NCBI RefSeq assembly: GCF_001428255.1
Contig: NZ_LMRW01000001.1
Coordinates: 622,504-686,503, forward strand
Origin: Agromyces sp. Soil535
GTDB taxonomy: Bacteria; Actinomycetota; Actinomycetes; Actinomycetales; Microbacteriaceae
Reading direction: 5' to 3'
Length of the DNA stretch: 64,000 nt
The notes beneath the pieces are model-generated. The model was not told where the DNA came from and did no database searches. It was given only the letters and a program-made list of their open reading frames with translations. Each line of letters begins with the position of its first letter. Positions within the stretch are counted from its first letter, which is position 1. The position numbers were made by a program, and so were the translations under genes. This document shows positions 8,437 through 19,182 of this stretch, in pieces.

Positions 8437-9396
8437 ATGAAGGCAGCAGTCGTAGACCGTGCAGGAGGCATTCCGCGCTATCAGGACTTCCCGGACCCAG
8501 AGGTCGGAGAAGGGCAAGTGCTGGTGACCGTCGAGGCGGTCGCGGTCGAGAACGTGGACCGGGCGATCGTCGCCGGCACCCACTACACGGCTACACAATT
8601 CCAGGCAGCGCTCCCGGCGATCCCGTGCTTTGACGGCATCGGCCGCCTGGCCGACGGAACCCTCGTTGGATTCGGCGGTATCACCCCACCGTACGGCACG
8701 CTCGCGCAGTACGCGGTCGTGCCCGCCACGCACACGGCACCGATCCCCGAAGGCATCGACCCGCCGATCGCAGCGGTGCTCTCCTCAGCGATCAGCGGCA
8801 TGTGCATGCGCACCGCGGCCGGTCTCAGCGCCGGCGAGACGGTGCTGGTCCAAGGCGCCACCGGCGTCGCCGGCCGCCTGGCCGTCAAGATCGCACGACT
8901 CCTCGGTGCCGGACGCATCGTGGCCACGGGACGCAACGACGACGCCCTTCAGGAACTGAAGAACCTAGGTGCAGACACTGTGATTAACACCGCCGTTGAT
9001 GACGCCGACCTGGTGCAGGCGTTCCGAGACCACGTCGGTGACGGGTACGACGTGGTGGTCGACTATCTCTGGGGTCGCCCCACCGAACTGCTGACTCGCG
9101 CGCTGATCCCCGACAGCTTCGCCATGCCCAAGCCCACCCGCCTCGTCCAGATCGGCGAATCCGCCGGCCCCACGATCCAGCTCACCGGCGACGCCCTTCG
9201 CACGTCCGGTCTGGAAATTTACGGCGCCGCCCGAAATATGGCCACCGGCATGGCCGACGCCTACCAGCAAGTGGTCGACTGGGTGCGCAGCGGCGAACTC
9301 ACCATCGACGTCACCACCATGCCCCTCAGCCAGATCGCGACGGCGTGGATCCGCGCCGACCTCCGAGGCACCCGCCTCGTCATCATCCCCGACTAA
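8437..9396 (+). CDS. zinc-free medium-chain (quinone-type) oxidoreductase
   Basis: 319 residues; the ATG is eight bases after GAGAGAGG. The GroES-like N-terminal domain lacks the cysteine and histidine zinc ligands of alcohol dehydrogenases, and the Rossmann domain has VLVQGATGVAGRLAVKIARL, the AxxGxxG form seen in NADPH-dependent quinone and enone reductases. It probably reduces a quinone or an alpha,beta-unsaturated carbonyl with NADPH. The divergent TetR regulator and shared operator point to induction by a toxic substrate, which is inference. Confidence 0.85.
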   Translation: MKAAVVDRAGGIPRYQDFPDPEVGEGQVLVTVEAVAVENVDRAIVAGTHYTATQFQAALPAIPCFDGIGRLADGTLVGFGGITPPYGTLAQYAVVPATHTAPIPEGIDPPIAAVLSSAISGMCMRTAAGLSAGETVLVQGATGVAGRLAVKIARLLGAGRIVATGRNDDALQELKNLGADTVINTAVDDADLVQAFRDHVGDGYDVVVDYLWGRPTELLTRALIPDSFAMPKPTRLVQIGESAGPTIQLTGDALRTSGLEIYGAARNMATGMADAYQQVVDWVRSGELTIDVTTMPLSQIATAWIRADLRGTRLVIIPD

Positions 9397-9413
9397 CACC
9401 CACTGGAGATCCC

Positions 9414-9644
9414 ATGAACAAGCTCGTATCCGCTCTGCACGACGCCACCCACCTCGTGCCAGGAGCGCCCACCCACAGCGATACGCCCGCCACCCACCGG
9501 CCCCATCGAACCGACGTGAACCCTCGGCACAACAAGAGCCCTCACTTGCAGAACCCAAGTCGGCACCACCAGAACCCGCCACGCGTCCTCATCACCTGGC
9601 AGAACTGGATCGGCCAACTCGTCGGACACGGCAAGCAGGAATAG
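9414..9644 (+). CDS. small hypothetical protein
   Basis: 76 residues beginning MNKLVSALHD, with CTGGAG seven bases before the ATG and only 17 bases after the oxidoreductase stop. It is rich in His, Pro and Asn in the middle and ends in a short hydrophobic WQNWIGQLVG stretch. No family recognised. Placement supports co-transcription, but the low complexity makes a chance reading frame possible. Confidence 0.35.
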   Translation: MNKLVSALHDATHLVPGAPTHSDTPATHRPHRTDVNPRHNKSPHLQNPSRHHQNPPRVLITWQNWIGQLVGHGKQE

Positions 9645-9843
9645 TCAGCGCCGCAAAAACCTCAGCGTTCCCACGCTCTGTGGCCCAGCCTCCTCACCAC
9701 GTGCGCGCTCCGTGCACGGCGACGTACGGACCCGCCCGTTGTATGCAAGTGGGATGACAGAACGTCTCCGGCGACCGATCGACCCGTTGTGACACGGGGC
9801 TTGGGGCACACCAACTCCCCTATCGTTGCGATCAACGCGTAGA

Positions 9844-9856
9844 GCGAAAGTTTCGC
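9844..9856. terminator. small hairpin after the GntR regulator gene
   Basis: GCGAAA-G-TTTCGC is a perfect dyad five bases beyond the minus-strand stop of the GntR gene. It could end that transcript. No U-run follows, which is usual in this GC-rich genome. The preceding 200 bases back to 9645 show no gene. Confidence 0.35.
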
Positions 9857-9860
9857 GAGC

Positions 9861-10640
9861 TCACTTCGCGACCAGCGTGGTCTCGAAGCTGTACATGTCC
9901 GGTCGGTAGCAGTGATGGCCGTACTCGATCGCGCGCCCGGATGCGTCGAAGGCCACCCGCTCCATCGTCAGCACGGGGCCTCCCCGGTCGATCTCGAGCA
10001 GTTCGTGCTCGTCGCCGTGCGCCCGACGGGCGCCGATCTTCTGCTTGGCGATCCGGATCGTCACGCCGCGCCCGCGAAGGATCTCGTAGAGGCCGCGGTC
10101 CGTCAGCTGCTCGGTCGTGATGTCGGCGAAGTCGTGCGGCAGGTAGTTCTCGAGCACCGCCACGGGGACTCCGTCAGTGCTGCGGCGTCGGCGCATATAG
10201 ACCACTTGGTCGCCGACCGCGACACCGAGGTTCTCGGCAACCACGTCGCTCGCGGGGATCACCTCGTGGTGGAGGACGTCGGTGCCCGGCTCGTGGTGCG
10301 AGTGCTTGAGGTCCTCGTAGAGGCTCGTCAATTCGACCTGGCGCGTGACCTGGCCCTGCACCACCTGGGTGCCGATGCCTCGTCGCCGCACGAGGAGACC
10401 CTTGTCGACGAGCTCCTGAATCGCGCGCCGCACTGTGGGCCGCGAGAGCCCGAGACGGTGCCCGATCGCGATCTCGTTCTCGAGCCGGGCCCCGGGTGGG
10501 ATGGCACCCGAGCGGATGGCGGACTCGAGGCGACTCGACACCTGGTAGTAGAGCGGCACGGGCCCGGTGCGATCGAGGTCCGCGAACAGCTCGTCGGGCC
10601 ACACCGTCTCCTGACCCGCCATGGGAGCACCCGCTTTCAT
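9861..10640 (-). CDS. GntR/UTRA regulator, probable inositol repressor
   Basis: 259 residues. The winged helix at about residues 30-95 (RLENEIAIGHRLGLSRPTVR, IQELVDKGLLVRRRGIGT) is followed by a UTRA ligand domain (RRRRSTDGVPVAVLENYLP, ERVAFDASGRAIEYGHH). It is divergent from iolC, the position held by the GntR-type IolR in Corynebacterium glutamicum, so it probably represses the iol operon until an inositol-derived ligand binds. ATG 10622 (MAGQETVW) is an alternative start; neither has a strong ribosome site. The ligand is inferred from context only. Confidence 0.85.
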   Translation of the reverse strand: MKAGAPMAGQETVWPDELFADLDRTGPVPLYYQVSSRLESAIRSGAIPPGARLENEIAIGHRLGLSRPTVRRAIQELVDKGLLVRRRGIGTQVVQGQVTRQVELTSLYEDLKHSHHEPGTDVLHHEVIPASDVVAENLGVAVGDQVVYMRRRRSTDGVPVAVLENYLPHDFADITTEQLTDRGLYEILRGRGVTIRIAKQKIGARRAHGDEHELLEIDRGGPVLTMERVAFDASGRAIEYGHHCYRPDMYSFETTLVAK

Positions 10641-10663
10641 CGACTATGTTCCGTCAATCTTAC

Positions 10664-10679
10664 GTCTCAGCAATGAGAC
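10664..10679. promoter_or_regulatory. 16-bp dyad, likely GntR operator of the iol operon
   Basis: GTCTCA-GCAA-TGAGAC is a perfect inverted repeat in the 77-bp gap between the GntR repressor and iolC, just upstream of the iolC -10 box. The two start codons lie 24 and 39 bases away, so binding would affect both genes. Confidence 0.7.
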
Positions 10680-10705
10680 AACCAGGCATCGGCGCGCACT
10701 TGTGC

Positions 10706-10711
10706 TATTGT
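10706..10711 (+). promoter_or_regulatory. -10 box TATTGT of iolC
   Basis: TATTGT ends six bases before the ATG of iolC, the spacing expected for a leaderless transcript. If so, the upstream ATG rather than the internal ATG at 10778 is used. AGGAC directly before the ATG is too close to act as a ribosome site. Confidence 0.5.
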
Positions 10712-10717
10712 TAGGAC

Positions 10718-11764
10718 ATGACGGCGTGGGCCGTTGCTCCCCGTCGCCGTCGACTCGAGAAGGGTGTTCATCCGCACATGATCGGCATCCCAACTCCCGT
10801 CGAGGTCCTGGTGATCGGCCGCCTCGGCGTCGACGTCTACCCCCTGCAGAGCGGTGTCGGCTTGGAGCACGTGGAGACCTTCGGGAAGTACCTCGGCGGA
10901 AGCGCGGCGAACGTCTCGGTCGCCGCAGCCCGGTACGGCCGTCATTCCGCGCTCGTTTCCCGCGTCGGCGACGACCCCTTCGGCCGGTTCCTCCTGGCGG
11001 AACTCGATCGCCTCGGCGTCGACGCCGCCGCAGTCGCGGTGGACCCGGCCTTGAAGACGCCCGTCACCTTCTGCGAGATCTTCCCGCCCGACGACTTCCC
11101 CCTCTACTTCTATCGCGAGCCGAAGGCGCCCGATCTCAACATCACGGCCGAGCAGTTCGACCCCGAAGCCGTGGGCGGGTCGCGCGTGCTCTGGTTCACC
11201 GTGACCGGCCTCAGCCAGGAGCCGAGCCGATCGGCGCACCTCGGCGCACTCGAGCTGCGCCGCCGCGCGCCGCACACCGTGATCGACCTCGACTACCGAC
11301 CCGTGTTCTGGAGCAGTCCGGCCGAGGCGACCATGCAGGTCTCGGCGGCGCTCGAGCATGCGACCGTGGCCGTGGGCAACCGCGAGGAGTGCGAAATCGC
11401 CGTCGGCGAGACCGACCCCGTCCGTGCCGCCGACGCCCTGCTCGAGCGCGGCGTCGAACTCGCGATCGTCAAACAGGGTCCGAAGGGCGTGCTCGCGAAG
11501 ACGCGAGACGAGACCGTGGTGGTGCCGCCATTCCCCGTCGACGTCGTCAACGGGCTCGGCGCCGGCGACGCGTTCGGCGGCGCGTTGTGCCACGGTCTCC
11601 TCGAAGGCTGGAGCCTCGAGCACATGCTCCGCTTCGCCAACGTCGCCGGCGCCATCGTGGCATCCCGTCTCGAGTGCTCGACGGCGATGCCCACGTCGTC
11701 CGAGGTCGAGCGCCTGCTCGGAGAGGGGGCCCGACATGGGTGGCACACGAATCCTGCGCGCTGA
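10718..11764 (+). CDS. iolC: 5-dehydro-2-deoxygluconokinase (PfkB family)
   Basis: Phosphorylates 2-deoxy-5-keto-gluconate in inositol catabolism. 348 residues from this ATG, or 328 from ATG 10778 (MIGIPTPVEVLVIGRLG), which begins nearer the conserved first strand. PfkB signatures are GKYLGGSAANVSVAAARYG near residue 62 and NGLGAGDAFGGALCHGLLEG near 278, the latter carrying the catalytic Asp of GAGD. First gene of the iol operon; its end overlaps the aldolase gene by 29 bases. Confidence 0.92.
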   Translation: MTAWAVAPRRRRLEKGVHPHMIGIPTPVEVLVIGRLGVDVYPLQSGVGLEHVETFGKYLGGSAANVSVAAARYGRHSALVSRVGDDPFGRFLLAELDRLGVDAAAVAVDPALKTPVTFCEIFPPDDFPLYFYREPKAPDLNITAEQFDPEAVGGSRVLWFTVTGLSQEPSRSAHLGALELRRRAPHTVIDLDYRPVFWSSPAEATMQVSAALEHATVAVGNREECEIAVGETDPVRAADALLERGVELAIVKQGPKGVLAKTRDETVVVPPFPVDVVNGLGAGDAFGGALCHGLLEGWSLEHMLRFANVAGAIVASRLECSTAMPTSSEVERLLGEGARHGWHTNPAR

Positions 11765-12641
11765 GAATCTCGCGCAGCTGCGCGAGATCCGCGCCGAGCG
11801 CCCGCACGGAATCGGGGCGGCGCTCGCGTCACGCGTGCGGCGCGAGGTGCTGCGCGGCGACGGCCGGATCTTCATCGTCGCCGCCGATCACCCCGCCCGC
11901 GGGGCACTCGCCGTGGGCGCCGACGCGATGGCCATGGCCGATCGCTCCGACCTCCTCGATCGCCTCGCGGTCGCGCTGAGCAGGCCAGGAGTCGACGGTG
12001 TACTCGGCACTCCCGACATCATCGACGATCTCGCCGCCCTCGGAATGCTGGACGACAAGATCGTCGTCGGCTCCATGAACCGTGGCGGACTTCGCGGGGC
12101 TGCCTTCGAGATGGACGACCGCTACACCGGGTACGACATCGCGACGATGGCGGCCTCCGGGGTCGATTTCGCCAAGGCACTCGTGCGAATCGACCTGGAG
12201 GATGCGTCGACCGTCGCAACCCTCGAGGCCACGGCGCGTGCCGTCACCGAGGCGGCAGGCGCCCGGCTGCCCATCATGCTCGAACCGTTCATGAGCCGCC
12301 GAGTCGACGGCCGCGTGGTCAATGACCTCTCGACGGATGCCGTCATCCACTCGATCGCGATCGCCTCCGGACTCGGCGCGAGCAGCGCCTACACCTGGAT
12401 GAAGCTGCCCGTCGTCGCCGACATGGAGCGCGTCATGGCGGCGACGACGATGCCCACGCTGCTGCTCGGCGGCGACTCGGGTGTCGATCCCGACGAGACC
12501 TTCGCCGCCTGGGACGACGCGCTGTCGTTGCCCGGCGTCCGCGGACTCACCGTCGGCCGCACCCTCCTCTACCCACCAGACGGCGACGTCGCGGCAGCGG
12601 TCGACACCGCCGCGCGGCTCGTGCACACCGAACTCCCCTGA
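11736..12641 (+). CDS. class I aldolase-like (beta/alpha)8 protein, candidate IolJ equivalent
   Basis: 301 residues from an ATG six bases after GGAGAGGGGG. The fold suggests a DeoC/LacD-type class I aldolase: FIVAADHPARG near the N-terminus, IMLEPFMSRRV and YTWMKLP in later strands, where a Schiff-base lysine would lie. C. glutamicum has an equivalent gene between iolC and iolA, and no other IolJ-type aldolase is present here. It therefore probably cleaves 6-phospho-5-dehydro-2-deoxygluconate to dihydroxyacetone phosphate and malonic semialdehyde. That activity is inferred from position. Confidence 0.75.
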   Translation: MGGTRILRAENLAQLREIRAERPHGIGAALASRVRREVLRGDGRIFIVAADHPARGALAVGADAMAMADRSDLLDRLAVALSRPGVDGVLGTPDIIDDLAALGMLDDKIVVGSMNRGGLRGAAFEMDDRYTGYDIATMAASGVDFAKALVRIDLEDASTVATLEATARAVTEAAGARLPIMLEPFMSRRVDGRVVNDLSTDAVIHSIAIASGLGASSAYTWMKLPVVADMERVMAATTMPTLLLGGDSGVDPDETFAAWDDALSLPGVRGLTVGRTLLYPPDGDVAAAVDTAARLVHTELP

Positions 12642-12669
12642 CCACTTCACCGACCGGAGGAACACCCCG

Positions 12670-14226
12670 ATGACGACGACTGAGACCGCCGCGACCGGAA
12701 CCGCAGCAGCGACCGCTGACCTTCCCGTCCTCGCGCACTGGATCGACGGCGCCGAGCGCCCCTCGACCAGCGGGCGAACCTCGCCCGTGTACAACCCGGC
12801 CACCGGCACGCCCTCGGCGAACGTCGGCCTGGCCGATGAGACCGAGATCGCCGAGGCCATCGCCTCGGCCCAGCGCGGCTACGAGATGTGGAAGGACTAT
12901 TCGATCGCGAAGCGCCAGACGGTGCTCTTCGCCTTCCGCGAACTCCTGAACGCGCGCAAGGGCGAGCTCGCCGACATCATCACGTCGGAGCACGGCAAGG
13001 TGCGTTCCGACGCGATGGGCGAGATCCTCCGTGGTCAAGAAGTGGTGGAGCTCGCCACCGGATTCCCGCAGCTGATCAAGGGGGCCTACTCGGAGAACGC
13101 GTCGACCGGGATCGACGTGTACTCCCTGCGCCAGCCGCTCGGCGTCGTCGGGGTCATCAGTCCCTTCAACTTCCCGGCGATGGTGCCCATGTGGTTCTTC
13201 CCGGTCGCGATCGCGGCCGGCAACGCGGTCATCGTGAAGCCGAGCGAGAAGGACCCCTCGGCGTCGCTGTGGATCGCGCGGCTCTGGAAGGAGGCGGGCC
13301 TGCCCGACGGCGTGTTCACCGTCCTCCAGGGCGACAAGGTCGCCGTCGACGGCCTGCTCACGAGCCCGGTCGTGCAGTCGATCTCGTTCGTGGGATCCAC
13401 GCCGATCGCCCAGTACATCTACGAGACGGCGGCCAGGCACGGCAAGCGCGTGCAGGCGCTCGGCGGCGCGAAGAATCACATGCTCGTGCTGCCCGATGCC
13501 GACCTCGACCTCGTGGCCGACCAGGCGGTGAACGCCGGATACGGCGCGGCGGGTGAGCGCTGCATGGCGATCTCGGTCGTGCTCGCCGTCGAGCCCGTCG
13601 CCGACGAGCTCATCGACAAGATCTCCGAGCGCATCACGCGGTTGCGGATCGGCAACGGCGCCGGCGGTTCGGATGGCGAGCCCGACATGGGACCGCTCAT
13701 CACCGACGTGCACCGCGACAAGGTCTCGTCGTACGTCGACATCGCCGAGGCGGACGGCGGGAGGATCGTCGTCGACGGTCGCGGCTTCACGGTCCACGGC
13801 CACGAGGACGGCTTCTGGTTCGGCCCGACGCTCATCGACGACATCCCCACGACGTCGCGCGCCTACCGCGAGGAGATCTTCGGACCCGTGCTCGAGGTCG
13901 TGCGGGTGCAGACGTTCCAGGAGGGCCTCGACCTCATCAACTCGGGGGCATTCGGCAACGGCACCGCGATCTTCACGAACGACGGCGGGGCGGCGCGCCG
14001 CTTCCAGAACGAGGTCCAGGTGGGCATGATCGGCATCAACGTGCCGATTCCTGTCCCGGTGGCGTATCACTCGTTCGGCGGCTGGAAGGCGTCGCTGTTC
14101 GGCGACGCCAAGGCGTACGGTGTGCACGGGTTCGACTTCTTCACGCGCGAGAAGGCGATCACGAGCCGGTGGCTCGACCCCGCGACCCACGGCGGCATCA
14201 ACCTCGGCTTCCCGCAGAACCACTGA
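12670..14226 (+). CDS. iolA: (methyl)malonate-semialdehyde dehydrogenase (acylating)
   Basis: Oxidises malonic semialdehyde, the aldolase product, to acetyl-CoA with NAD and CoA. 518 residues; CGGAGG precedes the ATG by ten bases. Features are NAD-site words GVISPFNFPAMVPMWFFPVAIA and GDKVAVDGLL, and the active cysteine in AAGERCMAIS (about residue 298). The pairing of arginines typical of MMSDH is consistent with SLRQPLGVV near residue 153. It follows the aldolase gene by 28 bases in the iol operon. Confidence 0.93.
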   Translation: MTTTETAATGTAAATADLPVLAHWIDGAERPSTSGRTSPVYNPATGTPSANVGLADETEIAEAIASAQRGYEMWKDYSIAKRQTVLFAFRELLNARKGELADIITSEHGKVRSDAMGEILRGQEVVELATGFPQLIKGAYSENASTGIDVYSLRQPLGVVGVISPFNFPAMVPMWFFPVAIAAGNAVIVKPSEKDPSASLWIARLWKEAGLPDGVFTVLQGDKVAVDGLLTSPVVQSISFVGSTPIAQYIYETAARHGKRVQALGGAKNHMLVLPDADLDLVADQAVNAGYGAAGERCMAISVVLAVEPVADELIDKISERITRLRIGNGAGGSDGEPDMGPLITDVHRDKVSSYVDIAEADGGRIVVDGRGFTVHGHEDGFWFGPTLIDDIPTTSRAYREEIFGPVLEVVRVQTFQEGLDLINSGAFGNGTAIFTNDGGAARRFQNEVQVGMIGINVPIPVPVAYHSFGGWKASLFGDAKAYGVHGFDFFTREKAITSRWLDPATHGGINLGFPQNH

Positions 14227-14229
14227 CCC

Positions 14230-14280
14230 CGAACGGATGTCGCGTGGCGCCGTGCCCGCCGCGCTCGCGGCATCCGTTCG
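14230..14280 (+). terminator. intra-operon hairpin between iolA and iolB
   Basis: CGAACGGATG (14230-14239) pairs perfectly with CATCCGTTCG (14271-14280); a further CGCG/CGCG pairing extends it inward. It lies in the 78-base gap of an otherwise tight operon. It may slow polymerase or protect the upstream message rather than terminate fully. Confidence 0.45.
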
Positions 14281-14304
14281 CACCGATCTCACGAAGGCGA
14301 GAGC

Positions 14305-15215
14305 ATGACGACCGACCAGCGCTGGTTCCACCGCCGGGGCCTGCTCGCACGCGACGGCTGGGAGAGCGTCGTCGACGCTGGGACGCCCGGGTGGCGGCAC
14401 ACCGGACTCCGCGTGACGCACCTCACGAAAGGGGAGGAGCTGCAGCTCGCGGAGACCGGTGTCGAACGGATCGTCGTCCCGCTGTCCGGCTCGTTCACCG
14501 TCGCGCACCGCGACGACGAACGCGTCACGACGACCCGCCTGCACGGTCGGACGTCGGTGTTCAGCGGTCCGACCGACGTGCTCTACCTCTCGTCGGCGTC
14601 GACGGCGGTCCTGACGGGGGAGGGCCGCATCGCCGTGGCGTCCTCGCCCACCGACGACGTCCGGCCGACCCGGTACATCGCCGCCTCCGAGACGCCCGTC
14701 GAACTCCGCGGCGCCGGGGCGTCGAGTCGGCAGGTGCACAACTTCGGCACGCCGCAGGCACTGGATGCCGCCCGCCTCATCGTGTGCGAGGTCATCACGC
14801 CCGCCGCCAACTGGTCGTCGTACCCGCCGCACAAGCACGACGAGCACCATCCCGGCGCCGAGTCGCGGCTCGAGGAGATCTACTACTTCGAGGCCGCGCC
14901 GGTGGCGGGATCCGACGCGTCGGCCGACGCGGCGTTCGGGCTCTTCAGCACCTACTCCTCGCCCGCGGGCGACATCGACATCAACGCCATGGTGCGCACC
15001 GGCGACATCGCGCTCGTGCCCTACGGCTACCACGGGCCCGCGGTCGCGGCGCCCGGCTACGACCTCTACTACCTCAACGTGATGGCCGGACCCGACGCCG
15101 AACGGGAATGGCTCATCAGCGATGACCCTGCCCACGCGTGGGTGCGCGACACATGGAACGGGCAGGACGTCGATCCGCGACTGCCCTACGACAACGGGAA
15201 GGAAGGGCGGCACTG

Positions 15216-15216
<1 letters not shown>
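14305..15216 (+). CDS. iolB: 5-deoxy-glucuronate isomerase
   Basis: Converts 5-deoxy-glucuronate to 2-deoxy-5-keto-gluconate. 303 residues, the standard length, in two cupin halves. Metal-binding residues are visible in SSYPPHKHDEHHPGAESRLEE and in VPYGYHGP. AAGGCGAG lies ahead of the ATG. The stop codon shares one base with the iolD start, so translation is coupled. Confidence 0.93.
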
Positions 15217-17140
<1,924 letters not shown>

Positions 17141-17144
<4 letters not shown>

Positions 17145-18058
17145 GGGCGTCGGTGGCGGGAGCGCCCGTGAGCTTCGGGGTCTTCGAACTGACACCCGAG
17201 GGAGCGGAGACCGTCGCGCCCGACGACCTGCTCGCGATCCTCGCCGAGGCGGGGTACGGCGGCGTCGATCTGGGCCCCGTCGGCTATCTCGGTCGTGACG
17301 CAGAGCTCCGTCGTCGCCTCGAGCGATTCGACCTCGAGCTCGCCGGCGGCTGGGTGCAGCTTCCCTTCTCCGACGATGAGGCGTTCGAGGCGTCGCTGCC
17401 CGCGCTCCACGACGCGCTGGTCGTCTTCTCGACCGCCGCCGAGTCGGGCCCTGCGCGGCTTCCCCTGCCCACGCTCGCTGACGACGGCTCGGCCGCGCGG
17501 CGTGCTGCGCCCGGGCGCGGCGCCGTCGAGGACCCGCTGGACGCCGCCCGCTGGGACCGGTTGGTCGCCAACGTGCAACGCGCCGTGGCGGTCGTCCGCG
17601 GCGCCGGGTTCGAGCCCACCTTCCACCACCACGCGGGGACGTTCGTCGAGTCACCGGAGGAGATCGACCACTTCCTCGCGGAGGTCGACATGGGTCTGAC
17701 GCTCGATACCGGACACCTCTTCATCGCCGGCGGCGACCCCCTCGACGCGGTACGTCGATGGGGACGACGCATCAACCACCTCCACCTGAAGGATGTCGAC
17801 CTCGCCGAGCTGCGGCGGGTGCTCGCGGCGGGCGGCGGGATGCCGGAGGTCTGGTCGTCGGGCGCGTTCGTGGCCTTCGGTCGCGGCGACATCGACCTCG
17901 ACGCGGTCATGACCGCCGTCGACGACCTGGACTTCGACGGTTGGGTCGTGGTCGAGCAGGACGTGCTCAACGGAAGTGACATCTCGCTCACGGCCTTCGA
18001 GGCGGAACGCGCGGCCGACCAGCGCAGGAACCGCGACGCGCTCCGTCGCTGGGTCTGA
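17141..18058 (+). CDS. iolE: inosose dehydratase / IolE-type TIM-barrel protein
   Basis: 305 residues from a GTG that overlaps the iolD stop (GTGA), with GCGGAGGAC upstream. AP-endonuclease-2 type barrel: AGYGGVDLGPVGYLG at the N-terminus, HHHAGTFVESPEEIDHFL, LTLDTGHLFIAGGDP, NHLHLKDVD and VVVEQDV supply the expected His/Glu/Asp metal ligands. By operon position it dehydrates 2-keto-myo-inositol to the diketone used by IolD. Sequence alone cannot exclude an isomerase role. Confidence 0.85.
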
Positions 18059-18108
18059 GCGAAACAGGGTCGTCAGATCTGAGTGGAACAGAAAGGAACG
18101 AACGAGAC

Positions 18109-19119
18109 ATGACGGAACGCCCCCTGCGGTTCGGGCTCATCGGCACCGGACGCATCGGCCGGGTGCACGCCGCGAGCATCGCAGCCGACCCCGACTCCAC
18201 GCTCGCCTGGGTCTGCGACCCGATCGTCGAAGGAGCGCATGCCGTGGCCGAGCGGTACGGCGGCACCGTGACCGACAGGGCGGACGAGCTGTTCGCGTCG
18301 GGCGAGGTGGACGCCGTGCTCGTGGCCTCCCCGACCCCCACACACGTGGAGCTCATCGAGCGGGCCGTTGACGGCGGCATCCCCGTGCTCTGCGAGAAGC
18401 CGATCGACCTCGACATCGCACGCGTCGAGGCGCTCCGTCCGAAGATCGCGGCGTCGGGCGTGCCCGTCGCGTTCGGCTTCAACCGGCGGTTCGACCCCGC
18501 CTTCGCGAGCGCCAGGGCCCGCGTCGCGGCCGGCGAGATCGGCGATCTCGAGCAGCTCGCGATCATCAGCCGCGATCCTGCGCCACCGCCGGCGGCCTAT
18601 ATCGCCGTCTCGGGCGGCATCTTCCGCGACATGACCATCCACGACTTCGACATGGCGCGATTCTTCGTCCCCGACATCGTGGAGGTGTCGGCGATCGGCA
18701 CCACGACCTTCGACGCCGGCGCCCGCGAGCACGGCGACTTCGACACGGCGGTGACCGTGCTGCGCGCGGCATCCGGGGTCATCGTGACGATCACCAACTC
18801 GAGGCACAGTGCCGTCGGGTACGACCAGCGCATCGAGGCGTTCGGCGTCGACGGCATGCTCCAGGTCGCGAACGCGGGAACGAGCCTCGTGAGCCTCTCG
18901 ACGGCGCGGGCCGTGGAGGCGAAGCCGCCGTACGAGGAGTTCTTCCTCGAGCGGTACGCCAGCGCCTACGCGGCCGAGCTGCACGAGTTCATCAGGCTCG
19001 TGCGCGGCGAGCCTTCGACGAGCCCGACCTTCGACGACGGCCGGGCGGCGCTCATCCTGGCGGATGCCGCGCAGCGGGCGGCGACCGAGCACATCGTCGT
19101 CCAGGTCGATCTCGCCTGA
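18109..19119 (+). CDS. iolG: inositol 2-dehydrogenase (Gfo/Idh/MocA family)
   Basis: 336 residues. The Rossmann motif FGLIGTGRIGRVHAASIA is followed by CEKPIDLD, where the conserved EKP lysine acts in catalysis, and by GGIFRDMTIHDFDMARFF with the catalytic Asp/His pair of inositol dehydrogenases. It oxidises myo-inositol to scyllo-inosose with NAD. It is the first of three Gfo/Idh/MocA genes in the cluster, and the closest in sequence to the canonical IolG. AGAAAGGAACG precedes the ATG. A TCAGATCTGA palindrome lies in the preceding gap at 18073-18082. Confidence 0.88.
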   Translation: MTERPLRFGLIGTGRIGRVHAASIAADPDSTLAWVCDPIVEGAHAVAERYGGTVTDRADELFASGEVDAVLVASPTPTHVELIERAVDGGIPVLCEKPIDLDIARVEALRPKIAASGVPVAFGFNRRFDPAFASARARVAAGEIGDLEQLAIISRDPAPPPAAYIAVSGGIFRDMTIHDFDMARFFVPDIVEVSAIGTTTFDAGAREHGDFDTAVTVLRAASGVIVTITNSRHSAVGYDQRIEAFGVDGMLQVANAGTSLVSLSTARAVEAKPPYEEFFLERYASAYAAELHEFIRLVRGEPSTSPTFDDGRAALILADAAQRAATEHIVVQVDLA

Positions 19120-19182
19120 CCGACCGTCTCCACCCGACCCGACCCGAACCGTCACCTCGCCCGATCCGACGAAAGGACGCCG

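Noticed and set aside
7417..9860. Integrative element with attachment sites
   Set aside because: No integrase and no second copy of the tRNA 3' end were seen, so only a possible island is reported.
12547..15213. A very long open frame on the minus strand opposite iolA and iolB
   Set aside because: It is antisense to two well-recognised enzymes, is Arg/Asp/Val-rich low complexity and has no family motif; such frames are expected in high-GC DNA.
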